DNA of 41,021 nt from Corallococcus sp. (GTDB lineage: Bacteria > Bacillota > Clostridia > Christensenellales > CAG-314), in contig JAMPHX010000005.1 of assembly GCA_023663205.1 (NCBI GenBank), positions 1 through 41,021 of the forward strand, in the 5' to 3' direction. The position numbers were made by a program, and so were the translations under genes. Within the stretch, counting starts at the first letter, position 1; every line of letters begins with the position of its first letter. The notes under the pieces are model-generated. The model was not told the DNA's origin. It did not search any database and saw nothing but the letters and a program-made list of their open reading frames with translations. Shown here piece after piece: positions 1 to 8,361 of the stretch.

Positions 1-591
1 ATTTCCATCGGTTCTATCGCCGCGGAAATGGCAACCAATACCGAAGTTCCGCACCACTTTTTTGTTATTGCAATGGTGATATACACGATAGTATCTCTTA
101 TATGCGGTTTGATTTCTCTCAAATCCGTAAAGGCTCGAAGGTTTATCGACGGCACGCCTATTGTACTCATCCAAGACGGTAAGATACTGTACGACAGACT
201 CAAAAAGTCGCAAATGACGGTAAACAGTCTGCTGTCGGAATGCAGATACGCCGGCTACTTCGACCTGAAAGACATTGACGTTGCCATTTTGGAAACAAGC
301 GGCGAATTGTCTATACTCCCCAAAGCGGAAGCCAAACCGGCAACGGTAAAAGACCTCGGCACGGAAGCGGAACCCTCCTCCCTCAAAGCAAACGTAATAA
401 TAGACGGCGAGATTATGGAAAACAATCTCCGCGCAGTAGGAAAAGACGTAAAGTATCTCAAAGACAAACTCGACGGCGGCTCGCAAATAAAAGACGTGCT
501 GCTTGCCACGCTTGACAACGAAGGCGAACTTACCGTTTACCACAAAAACATGGAACCGCGTATTTACAAAACATTGGACAAGTTTGAATAA
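1..591 (+). CDS. DUF421 (YetF-like) membrane protein, 5' end outside window
   Basis: The reading frame is open from the first base of the window and continues through an internal Met at 28, so the true start lies upstream. The segment before that Met reads ISIGSIAAE, which resembles the conserved membrane loop of DUF421/YetF proteins. What remains is one hydrophobic segment (about residues 20-38 of this partial protein) followed by a soluble C-terminal domain. That domain has two similar halves, each with the pattern of an I/V-rich strand, then 'DG.I', then a short helix and a strand containing 'G.L'. This matches the duplicated cytoplasmic DUF421 domain. The function of the family is not settled; in Bacillus some members are sporulation associated. 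No partner genes are visible downstream. Confidence 0.8.
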   Translation: MSIGSIAAEMATNTEVPHHFFVIAMVIYTIVSLICGLISLKSVKARRFIDGTPIVLIQDGKILYDRLKKSQMTVNSLLSECRYAGYFDLKDIDVAILETSGELSILPKAEAKPATVKDLGTEAEPSSLKANVIIDGEIMENNLRAVGKDVKYLKDKLDGGSQIKDVLLATLDNEGELTVYHKNMEPRIYKTLDKFE

Positions 592-1234
592 CAGTCAAAA
601 TACAGATGGCGGAAAGCGCCTCGGTATCGAACTTTTACCTTCAACTGCAAAATAAAGTTCTGCCTCAATAATTATTGCCGAACTGCCGATAGAAAGTAAA
701 AGAAGAATATCGATTATTCCGTGCATACTCGATTAAGTCAAAAAAATCTTTTGGGATATAATCGCTAACCTCGGCATTTAAAAAAAAGGTAAAAGATGAT
801 TTGACGACACTCGGCAAAACAAAAATTGCTTTTTCATTGTTTCCGCACTGCGCACGCAGTGCCCCCCCCAGACAAAACAAGCGGCAAACACCGCTTGTTT
901 TGCATTGTCGGAACAAAGAAAAAAGTCAAACACCGTACAGGGAAGTGCAGCCCTAATTGCCGCAGTAACAGTCGATTGGGGATATGTAAATGGTATTAAA
1001 ATTGAAGCAAATGCTATTTCAACCACTTACGGACGTGAAATTTTAAAAACTTTATCCGAAGAAGTATTGATGCAGGTAAAATGCTTTATCGGAGTAAAGA
1101 AAAAGCCAATCGTTGACAGTGAACCTCGGGATACGATTTCCCGACGTTATATCAACTCTTGACTCCGATACCATTATACGCAAATTCAATGCGTTTGTCA
1201 ACGCACAAACGAAAAATCTTGCGAAAACTATGTC
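592..1234. other. Intergenic stretch with gene debris, hairpins and a C8 tract
   Basis: No convincing intact gene. On the minus strand the end of a reading frame (about 790 down to 665) encodes a protein-like tail ending FTFYRQFGNNY, probably the 3' remnant of a lost gene. At 845-862 there is a perfect 8-bp hairpin (GCACTGCG/CGCAGTGC), then a run of eight C (862-869), then a perfect 11-bp hairpin at 874-901 (arms AAAACAAGCGG). The last resembles a bidirectional terminator and could end the DUF421 transcript. An open frame at 905-1162 (plus) starts with TTG and has no ribosome binding site; I do not call it. Confidence 0.4.
665..790 (-). pseudogene. 3' remnant of an unidentified gene
   Basis: The minus-strand frame ending at 665 reads as a plausible protein C-terminus with the pieces NAEVSDYIPKDFFDLIEYA and SFTFYRQFGNNY. 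Upstream of about 790 the frame runs into an A8/T8 homopolymer and then the C8/hairpin region, where it stops looking like protein. I read this as the tail of a truncated or frameshifted gene. Family not recognised. Confidence 0.25.
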
Positions 1235-1270
1235 AAAAGGGGCTTGCCGCAAAAGCGGCAGCCCCTTTTT
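1235..1270 (-). terminator. Intrinsic terminator of the DUF3899 gene
   Basis: Read on the minus strand: A-run, GGGGC and TGCCGC arms with a one-base bulge and a four-base loop, then a run of T. It lies about 65 bp past the stop of the minus-strand gene ending at 1336. Confidence 0.75.
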
Positions 1271-1335
1271 TGTATTCCGTATTGCTTTGTATCTACTATT
1301 TTCTCCCTCTTTTTATGCCGCGCGCCGCCAAGTTA

Positions 1336-1740
1336 CTAAGCGGCGGGCAGCGCATTGTAATACAAAACAAGGAACAGCGCCGATATGACTACCCAAACCG
1401 CCCCTACAATCAACATATAAAGGAAGTCGCGCGTTTTTTCCTGCTGAGCCTTGCGGTAGTCGTAAAAAGTTTTGTACTTAACCTTTGTCAAATCCCGCTT
1501 GAACAAATCAAACAGTTTGCGCACACCGTATGCAAGCATATCGAACGCGCCGCCCTTGGTTGCAAAAACCAACAGACCTATGCACAGCATTATTATGCCG
1601 GGTACGAAAAAGGCATCGCACAGATTTTTCATTATTTCTCCGCCGTCCGTTTGCGTAAATGTTCCGAATGCCCACAAAAGGCATACGGTCACAACCGCAC
1701 AGACAACGAAAGCAATGACGTATTTGATATATTTTTTCAT
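1336..1740 (-). CDS. DUF3899 small membrane protein
   Basis: A 134-residue protein with three predicted membrane helices: residues 5-26, about 44-64 and about 107-130. Between helices two and three is a charged loop containing the motif GAFDMLAYGVRKLFDLF followed by basic residues, which is the recognisable core of DUF3899 proteins in Bacillota. The family has no established biochemical role. The start at 1740 is preceded by a GGAGA ribosome binding site. It is transcribed alone and ends in the intrinsic terminator at 1235-1270. Confidence 0.75.
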   Translation of the reverse strand: MKKYIKYVIAFVVCAVVTVCLLWAFGTFTQTDGGEIMKNLCDAFFVPGIIMLCIGLLVFATKGGAFDMLAYGVRKLFDLFKRDLTKVKYKTFYDYRKAQQEKTRDFLYMLIVGAVWVVISALFLVLYYNALPAA

Positions 1741-2051
1741 TGTATCTCCGCGCGCTAAGCACGCACAAAGTTGTTAGATAAACCGATTTTGCGGTATTGT
1801 TTGCCCGCACCTGCACGACGCATCGCACACGATTTTTGTTTGCGCGCGGTACGTTAGATTGTGCCGAACAGATGTATTGGCAACGCAGGTACTCGCAAGT
1901 GCGTCAATGTCGCAGCACGCAGACGTTCTTTGCGTCCTTACGCGACCGACACGTTGCATTACATCAAGCACGGTTTGCATTCCGTTTGCAAAAAGTTTCC
2001 GAAATCGCATTCTATGAAACACGCGACGCGCAATTTGCGCGCGGCAAAGCA
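1741..2051. other. Intergenic region downstream of the opp operon
   Basis: About 310 bp between the end of oppF and the start of the DUF3899 gene, both on the minus strand. A short palindrome (GCGCAA/TTGCGC) lies near 2030-2042, close behind the oppF stop, but it has no T-run. I see no gene, RNA or convincing promoter hexamers. Confidence 0.4.
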
Positions 2052-3617
2052 CTATTCGCTCTTTTGCCCGTCAATATCGGATTTGGTTTTTGTTTTTCTC
2101 GGCGCGGACGTTTTTGCCGTCTTGGTACCGGTTGCTTTGGCAGAAGCCTTTGCAGAAGATTTTGCCGTTGCGGATTCTGTCGATTTGGCAGTTCTTTTTG
2201 CAGTTGTCTTGGTTGACTTTTCCGCAGCGGATTTTTTACTTGTACCGCCCGTCTTTTTTGCGCGCGGTTTGGATTTCTTTTCCGATTGCTCCGCCGCGGT
2301 CTCGACGCCTTCTGCGGATTCTGCCGCTTCCGCTTCTTTGAGTTCCGCAACGTACTTTTCAAATTCTTCGTCGCTGCAACTTACAAAGTGTCCTTCCCTT
2401 ACTTCGCGCAGCGTAGGTTGCTGCACCGAATAATCGTGTTCCGCAAGCGGATTGTAAATTATTCTTTTGCGTTGTTTTTCAAAGTGAGGGTCGGGCAAAG
2501 GTATTGCCGAAAGCAGCGACTTGGTATAGGGATGCAGCGGATGCGCAAACAATTCGTCGCTGGTTGTAAGTTCCACTATTTTGCCGAAATACATAACGGC
2601 TATTCTGTCGGAAAAATACTTTACTACCGATAGGTCGTGCGCGATAAACAGTATTGTAAGACCCAATCTTTCGCGCAAATCGTTAAGCAAATTGATTACC
2701 TGCGCCTGAATGGAAACGTCCAATGCGGAAATGGGTTCGTCCGCAATGATAAGTTCGGGGTGCAGGATGATAGCGCGCGCAATACCTATACGCTGACGCT
2801 GTCCGCCGGAAAACTCGTGCGGATAACGTCCCGCGTGTTCGGGGACAAGCCCCACAAGGTCAAGCACTTTGTAAACCTGCTCGTCAATGTAATTTTTGTC
2901 CTTGATACCGCGGATTATCAAGCCCTCGGCAATAATTTCGCGCACGGTCATACGCGGATTAAGCGACGCAATAGGGTCTTGGAATATCATCTGCATTTTG
3001 TTCATTATGCGGTCTTTGCCTGCAAGTTTGAGTTGCTCTTTGTATTCCTTTTCCAGTTGCGCCTTTTCGTCTTCCGTAGCGCACGCTTCAATCATAGGTG
3101 TATACTTGTCGGTGACAAGTTGCATTTCGCGCCGAGCGTAATCCTTGTTGCAATACTTGTGGTCGTGCTTTGCGCTCTTGATTTCCTCCGTTTGCTTAAC
3201 GATTACGTCGTTGAGGTCGGCGTTTATTTTGTCCACTTCCGCTTTGTGACGTTCGGTAAGCGTTTGCTTTTGCGCCTCGTCGGCGTTTTGCAAATCGGAT
3301 TTGAGGTGTGCGTTGAGCGCTTTGATTTGTTCGTTTGCCTGCGCGCGCGCGTCTTTTATTGCTTGTTTGTAACGTCTTGTGCCTGCGCAAATGCGCTGGC
3401 CTTCAAAATATACCGAACCGCCCGTAATGTCGTAAAGACGTATTATCGAACGACCGGTTGTGGTTTTGCCGCAGCCCGATTCGCCTACAAGTCCAAAGAC
3501 TTCGCCTTTGCAGATATCGAAACTGACGTCGTTTACAGCCTTTAAATATCCCTTGCCCATCTTGAAAAACTGTTCCAGATGCTGCACGGAAAGCAATACT
3601 TGTTTGTTATCAGCCAT
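2052..3617 (-). CDS. oppF: Oligopeptide ABC transporter ATPase OppF with internal insertion and basic tail
   Basis: ATP-hydrolysing subunit that with OppD powers peptide import through OppBC. Visible motifs: Walker A GESGCGKT (residues 45-52), Q-loop FQDP (Q213), signature SGGQ (270-273), Walker B LIIADEP (289-295), switch His in IAHD, and the OppF-typical HPLHPYTKSL segment. Two features are unusual. An insertion of about 120 residues (about 80-203), charged and coiled-coil-like, separates Walker A from the Q-loop. After about residue 430 there is a low-complexity tail rich in Lys, Ala, Thr and Ser, resembling histone H1 tails. At 521 residues it is far longer than the usual roughly 310-330. 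Its start overlaps the 3' end of oppD by 8 bp, so the two are translationally coupled. All catalytic motifs are intact, so it should be active. Confidence 0.92.
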   Translation of the reverse strand: MADNKQVLLSVQHLEQFFKMGKGYLKAVNDVSFDICKGEVFGLVGESGCGKTTTGRSIIRLYDITGGSVYFEGQRICAGTRRYKQAIKDARAQANEQIKALNAHLKSDLQNADEAQKQTLTERHKAEVDKINADLNDVIVKQTEEIKSAKHDHKYCNKDYARREMQLVTDKYTPMIEACATEDEKAQLEKEYKEQLKLAGKDRIMNKMQMIFQDPIASLNPRMTVREIIAEGLIIRGIKDKNYIDEQVYKVLDLVGLVPEHAGRYPHEFSGGQRQRIGIARAIILHPELIIADEPISALDVSIQAQVINLLNDLRERLGLTILFIAHDLSVVKYFSDRIAVMYFGKIVELTTSDELFAHPLHPYTKSLLSAIPLPDPHFEKQRKRIIYNPLAEHDYSVQQPTLREVREGHFVSCSDEEFEKYVAELKEAEAAESAEGVETAAEQSEKKSKPRAKKTGGTSKKSAAEKSTKTTAKRTAKSTESATAKSSAKASAKATGTKTAKTSAPRKTKTKSDIDGQKSE

Positions 3618-5766
3618 TGCGACGCGCCTCCTCTTTCATTCTGTTTATTCTGTCGGTAACAATCTTGGGCGGGTCAATCTTGGGCGCTTGGGGGTGAAGC
3701 AGCCACGTTGCCGCAAAGTGCGTATCGCTCACTTGGAACATGGGCGGCTGCTGCTCGAAATCGATTTCGAGCGCATACTTGTTGCGTGCCGCAAACGCGT
3801 CGCCGACGGGCGGGAATATCATATTGGGAGGAGTCCCCGGAATTGCTTCCAACTTTTCCTTGGTGTCGAGGTCGGGCATAGACGACAGCAAAGCCCAAGT
3901 ATATGGATGCCGCGGGTCGTAAAATACGTCGTCCGCCGTGCCGTACTCGACAATCTTGCCGGCGTACATTACGGCTATTCTGTCTGCCATGTTGGCGACT
4001 ACGCCGAGGTCGTGCGTAATAAATATTACCGACAGGTGACGTTCGTCCTTTATGCGGTTGATAAGTTCCAGTATCTGCGACTGAATTGTAACGTCAAGCG
4101 CGGTTGTAGGTTCGTCGCAAATAAGAATATCGGGGTTTGCCGCAAGCGCGATTGCTATTACTATACGCTGACGCATACCGCCCGAAAACTCAAACGGATA
4201 TTGATTGTACCGTATTGCCGGTTCGGGTATACCCACTTCGTTAAGCAGTTTGAGAGCACGCGCCTTTGCCATTTTGCGCGTAACCTTGTACACTACCGCC
4301 GACGCTTGGTCTTTGAGGTAGTCTATCAAATTTATCATTGCCTGCTTTGCGTCGAAATCGGCGTCGGTTTCGATATCCTTGCGCAAACTTGCGCGCAATT
4401 TGTGCAGAACCGCGCGGATGTTTTTCTTTGCAAGTTCCAAATCCACAAGCACTACGGGCACAACCTTCCAATCGGGAGTTTTGCCCTTTTGCACAAGCGC
4501 GTTGTACTTTGCAAGTTGCTTGTCGTAGCGTTTTTGTTCGATAGGATTGCGTTTGACGCCTGCAAAATACTTTTTGACAGCGTCGGCAAAACTTGAACCG
4601 AACGTATATTCCACGCCGTTTTTGGTAACGACAAGCCTGTCGATTGCCTCGTCTACCTGTTTGGAAAGAACCTTGACGTAATTTTTGGCAATCTTTACGT
4701 CCAAACTGTCGTTGCGGAAATATTCCAAACATTCGTCGGTGGATTGAAGCAACTGCTTCTTGGCTTCTATCGATTTGGCGTGACTGTTCAAAATCGCTTT
4801 TGCGCCCAAATCGATAAAGTTTAGCATAAACTCGTTATCCAAATACTCGCGCGTCATATGCGTAAGTTCGTCTATCGGCATATCGTCGATGTTGGCGTCG
4901 GGGTTTTTGAGCATATAAAACCCAAGCGTAAAGTAGTTGGGTTTGGGGCGCTGCGTATCTGCGTCCAATATTTCCGACAGTTCTTTCAATGCGGCAACGC
5001 CCTGCTCGGAAACTTCGTGTCCGTTTGCAGACGTTTCCGCTTCCTGCAAACGCGCAATTACGCCGCCGAGTTTTTCGTCCATAACGACTATATCGGGATG
5101 AAGAGTGCCGTTTATTTCTTTTAGTATGTGTTTGATACGCGCTTTGGCGTCCAACTTTTGGTTTTTCTCTACCAAAAACACAAGGTCGTCCACATCCAAT
5201 TTGAGTTCGACGGCGTGACGGTAAATTTCGTTGTAATTGCTTTCCAACTTGGTGCTATTTATGCAGAAAGTGTCAAAAAGTTTGCACTGCTCGTCGTTAA
5301 ACTTGACTTGTTCTTCGCTATCGGCGCACACCTCGTCCATATTTTTGTTGAGCAATTTGAGTTTGCCGTTAAAACTCGCCCTCGCGCTGCGCTGACCCGA
5401 CTTGCTTTTGAGAAGCATTGCCTCGGTAAGTTGCTTGCCGACTTTCATGATGGGGTTGAGGCTTGACATAGGGTCTTGGAAAATCATTGCTATTTTGTCG
5501 CCGCGGAGTTTGTGAAAATCGTCCTCGGAAATTTTGAGCAAATCCTGACCGTCGTAAATTATTTCTCCGCCTTCCACAATGGAGTTGCCGGCAAGTATTC
5601 CCATAACGGCGCGGCTTGTTACCGACTTGCCGCTGCCCGACTCTCCGACGATTGCCAGCGTTTCGCCTTTGTACAAATCAAAGGAAATATCGCGCACAGC
5701 CTGAACTTTACCGCCTTGGGTACGGAAGGAAACTATCAAATCCTTAACTTCTAATTTCTTTTCCAT
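3610..5766 (-). CDS. oppD: Oligopeptide ABC transporter ATPase OppD with ~375-residue insertion
   Basis: Partner ATPase of OppF. Motifs: Walker A GESGSGKS (41-48), Q-loop FQDPMSSLNP (Q97), signature FSGGMRQR (527-534), Walker B LICDEP (548-553), D-loop ALD and switch His ITHD (H585). The OppD/DppD C-terminal motif is also present (HPYTWALLSSMP and the PGTPP element). The family is usually about 330 residues; this one has 718. A helical, charged block of about 375 residues (about 121-497) sits exactly between the Q-loop and the signature, inside the helical subdomain that contacts the permeases. The frame is clean across it and the codon usage is similar, so it is a genuine insertion rather than a misassembly. 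It starts 4 bp before the oppC stop region and overlaps oppF downstream. Confidence 0.92.
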   Translation of the reverse strand: MEKKLEVKDLIVSFRTQGGKVQAVRDISFDLYKGETLAIVGESGSGKSVTSRAVMGILAGNSIVEGGEIIYDGQDLLKISEDDFHKLRGDKIAMIFQDPMSSLNPIMKVGKQLTEAMLLKSKSGQRSARASFNGKLKLLNKNMDEVCADSEEQVKFNDEQCKLFDTFCINSTKLESNYNEIYRHAVELKLDVDDLVFLVEKNQKLDAKARIKHILKEINGTLHPDIVVMDEKLGGVIARLQEAETSANGHEVSEQGVAALKELSEILDADTQRPKPNYFTLGFYMLKNPDANIDDMPIDELTHMTREYLDNEFMLNFIDLGAKAILNSHAKSIEAKKQLLQSTDECLEYFRNDSLDVKIAKNYVKVLSKQVDEAIDRLVVTKNGVEYTFGSSFADAVKKYFAGVKRNPIEQKRYDKQLAKYNALVQKGKTPDWKVVPVVLVDLELAKKNIRAVLHKLRASLRKDIETDADFDAKQAMINLIDYLKDQASAVVYKVTRKMAKARALKLLNEVGIPEPAIRYNQYPFEFSGGMRQRIVIAIALAANPDILICDEPTTALDVTIQSQILELINRIKDERHLSVIFITHDLGVVANMADRIAVMYAGKIVEYGTADDVFYDPRHPYTWALLSSMPDLDTKEKLEAIPGTPPNMIFPPVGDAFAARNKYALEIDFEQQPPMFQVSDTHFAATWLLHPQAPKIDPPKIVTDRINRMKEEARRNG

Positions 5767-5769
5767 ATA

Positions 5770-7272
5770 TTAGTCCTCCGAGCCTCTGAGCGACGGGTTA
5801 AACGCGTCGCGCAGTCCGTTGCCGAACAAGTTGAAACTTATCATAAGCAGCGATATAAACAATGCGGGGAACAGTATAATATGCGGGTAATTTGCAAGCG
5901 CTCCCTGACCGTTGCTGAGAAGCGTTCCTACGCTTGTAATGTTGGAAGTTTCAAGGTTGATAATTCCAAGATACGACAACGTGGATTCGCTGAAAATTAC
6001 GCTTGGGATAACCAATATCGAACTCGTGATGATAGTACCCAAACTGTTGGGGAAGATATGCTTGAACATGACTCGGAAGTCCTTTGCTCCGAGCGTTCTC
6101 GCCGCAAGTACGTATTCTTGATTTTTGAATCTGTAAAACTGCGCGCGCACGTTGCTTGCCATACCTATCCAACCTGTCAGCACAAATGCAAACAGCAGAC
6201 TGGGTATAGAACCGACTTTTTCCGCCAAGTGCAGTTTGAACAGCGTAACAACTATCATAAAAGGCACTCCCGACAATATATCCGATACGCGTTCCATTAC
6301 AAGGTCGGCTGCTCCGCCGTAATAACCTTCAATTGCGCCGTAAATCGCGCCTATCGTAAGGTTGATTGCAGAAACGAACAACGCCAACAGAAAACTGAAA
6401 CGCGCGCCCTTGGCAAGACATACAAACAAATCCTGTCCCTGCTCGTTTGTTCCGAACACGAAACTCGGCGACGCTCCGCCGTGCAAATACGCAAAATATT
6501 CCGAATAATCGTAACGTACGCGGTAACCGCCCTGCACTTTTACTCCGTATTTGTATACGAGCGTTTCTCCCTCTATACGCGTGGAATCGTAACCGTCTTT
6601 GCCGTCGTAAGCAAGATATTTGTTTTGATAGTTTCCGTCCGCGTCGTAAATTGCCGCGCCGCCCTTTTTGTTATCGGTGACATACCAATAGTTGCCGTCA
6701 AGAGGCAAATAACTTGTGGACGTATCTACCATAGGGTAGAAAATCTGTACGCCGTTTTCGCTTTGATACTTTTGCAACGCCTGATACTCGTCGTTGCGCA
6801 TAATGCCGGTAATAACTCCTACCTGCAAGTAAGTATCGCGTCTGACGACATACTTGTTGACGCCGTCGTCGCCCGTCTTTGTTTCCAGCAACACAATGGC
6901 GGGTTTGCCTGTTTCGACGACTATACCGTTGAAGTAGTCAAAGTCGGCTTGATTTATTTCAACCGTTTCCGTTCCGTCCCAAAAGCCCGTTCCCTGCAAA
7001 AAGCCGATTTTGGGCAAGCAGTTTTTGTAACGCGCGTCGCGGTCGGAAACTTCAAACGGCGAAAAAATAGGCACTATTATTGCAAAAAGCAACAGTATAA
7101 GAATAATTACCGCACCCGCAACCGAGCCTCTGTTTTTGCAAAATCTGTTGAACGCGTCTTTAAAATAGCCGACAGGTTTGGTATCGAATTTCAAATCGCG
7201 TTTGTCGGTTTTATTTGCCAATGCAAATTTTTCGGCGGGAATATTGTTGTACTTTTCAAATTGATTTGTCAT
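5770..7272 (-). CDS. oppC: Oligopeptide ABC transporter permease OppC with large external insert
   Basis: Inner-membrane permease forming the peptide channel with OppB. The N-terminus has the OppC pattern (cytoplasmic segment, first membrane helix at about 51-72, ending IFSPFE). The core helices begin after the family motif FGTNEQGQDLF (about 273-283). The EAA loop, which docks the ATPase, reads AARTLGAKDFRVMFKHIFPN. Normal OppC proteins are about 300 residues; this has 500. The extra roughly 195 residues (about 75-270) lie between helix 1 and the core, so they face outside. They are rich in Tyr, Gly and Asp, with no recognised domain. The gene lies 1 bp from oppB and 3 bp from oppD, within one operon. 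Confidence 0.92.
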   Translation of the reverse strand: MTNQFEKYNNIPAEKFALANKTDKRDLKFDTKPVGYFKDAFNRFCKNRGSVAGAVIILILLLFAIIVPIFSPFEVSDRDARYKNCLPKIGFLQGTGFWDGTETVEINQADFDYFNGIVVETGKPAIVLLETKTGDDGVNKYVVRRDTYLQVGVITGIMRNDEYQALQKYQSENGVQIFYPMVDTSTSYLPLDGNYWYVTDNKKGGAAIYDADGNYQNKYLAYDGKDGYDSTRIEGETLVYKYGVKVQGGYRVRYDYSEYFAYLHGGASPSFVFGTNEQGQDLFVCLAKGARFSFLLALFVSAINLTIGAIYGAIEGYYGGAADLVMERVSDILSGVPFMIVVTLFKLHLAEKVGSIPSLLFAFVLTGWIGMASNVRAQFYRFKNQEYVLAARTLGAKDFRVMFKHIFPNSLGTIITSSILVIPSVIFSESTLSYLGIINLETSNITSVGTLLSNGQGALANYPHIILFPALFISLLMISFNLFGNGLRDAFNPSLRGSED

Positions 7273-7273
7273 A

Positions 7274-8224
7274 TTATCTCGCCCCCATTCTTATTCTCGG
7301 GTCGATTATTCCGTAACTGAGGTCAATCAAAATACCCGCGGCAAGCCCGATAAATGTGTAGAACGCCGACAGCATCATAAAGAAATTGTAATCCAAAAGA
7401 TTTATCGATTGAATGTACAGCGCGCCGACGCCCGGTATGGCAAAAATTTGCTCGATAATCAAAGAACCCGACAAAATACCGACAAACTCGCCTATTATCA
7501 TAGGGAATATGGGCACCATTGCATTACGCAATGCGTGACGCACCGTTGCCTGTCCTCGCGTCAATCCTTTGGTACGCGCAAGCAGCATAAACTCGCTTGT
7601 CAGCACTTCGGTAAGTTCCGCACGGGTAAAACGCGTCAGACCCGCAATTACTCCGAAGGACAGCGACATAACGGGCGCAAGCATAGATACAAACATACTC
7701 CACGAAAAATAATCCGTGCCCGCTTCCACTACATACGGCAGCCAACGCAATTTGAAACAAAAGATGTACTGTACCAAAAACGCATAGATGTAACTCGGTA
7801 CGGAAACAAAAATCATAACTCCGGTGGAAATAACGTGGTCTTGCCATTTGTTCTTTTTGAGAGCGGCAAAAATGCCCAGCCCTATACCGATAGGAACGCT
7901 GAGAAGAATACTGTACACATTCAAAATCATCGTCATTGGAAGTTTTTCGTTAAAAACCTCCGTTACGGGACGCGTCTTGTACATTGTTTCCCCGACGCCC
8001 CAATCGCCGTTGATTATGACGTTTTTCCAAAAAATAAAGTATTGAGTTATTATCGGTTTGTTGTAGCCCATTGCTTCGCGTTTTTCAAGGATTATTGCCG
8101 CCTGAGCCTTGTCTTGCGGAAGTTCCGGCAAAGGAAGCAACTTTATCAAAACAAAGCACATAGTCATAATAACCACAAACGTCAAAAGCATCAAGCCGAT
8201 ACGTTTAAGTATATATTTTACCAT
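7274..8224 (-). CDS. oppB: Oligopeptide ABC transporter permease OppB
   Basis: A 316-residue permease of normal family length. It begins with the typical OppB/DppB first helix (YILKRIGLMLLTFVVIM), has an external segment with YNKPIITQY, and carries the EAA loop LLARTKGLTRGQATVRHALRN for ATPase docking. The conserved segment EQIFAIPGVGALYIQSI near the C-terminus also fits. It pairs with OppC, encoded immediately downstream with a 1-bp gap. Unlike OppC, OppD and OppF it carries no insertion. Confidence 0.93.
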   Translation of the reverse strand: MVKYILKRIGLMLLTFVVIMTMCFVLIKLLPLPELPQDKAQAAIILEKREAMGYNKPIITQYFIFWKNVIINGDWGVGETMYKTRPVTEVFNEKLPMTMILNVYSILLSVPIGIGLGIFAALKKNKWQDHVISTGVMIFVSVPSYIYAFLVQYIFCFKLRWLPYVVEAGTDYFSWSMFVSMLAPVMSLSFGVIAGLTRFTRAELTEVLTSEFMLLARTKGLTRGQATVRHALRNAMVPIFPMIIGEFVGILSGSLIIEQIFAIPGVGALYIQSINLLDYNFFMMLSAFYTFIGLAAGILIDLSYGIIDPRIRMGAR

Positions 8225-8252
8225 ATCTCTTTTCCCTTAAATTTTATCATGT

Positions 8253-8323
8253 AATGCGTCTGTGACAGACGCATTGCAAAATAAAATTCTATTGACAGAA
8301 AGGTTCAAAGAACCCCTCTGTCA
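8253..8323 (-). promoter_or_regulatory. Two intercistronic stem-loops between oppA and oppB
   Basis: Two hairpins follow the oppA stop. The first (8253-8275) has a perfect 10-bp stem AATGCGTCTG/CAGACGCATT with a 3-base loop. The second (8293-8323) has a TGACAGA/TCTGTCA stem with an inner GGTTC/GAACC stem. Neither is followed by a T-run, so they are unlikely to stop transcription fully. Such structures commonly protect the upstream binding-protein mRNA and so raise its level over the membrane components. Confidence 0.6.
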
Positions 8324-8361
8324 CAGAATTTAATACATATTTAGTCTTGCCGACTACCGTA

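Noticed and set aside
905..1162. Plus-strand 85-codon open frame starting TTG
   Set aside because: No ribosome binding site, no recognisable motif, and it begins inside hairpin/debris sequence.
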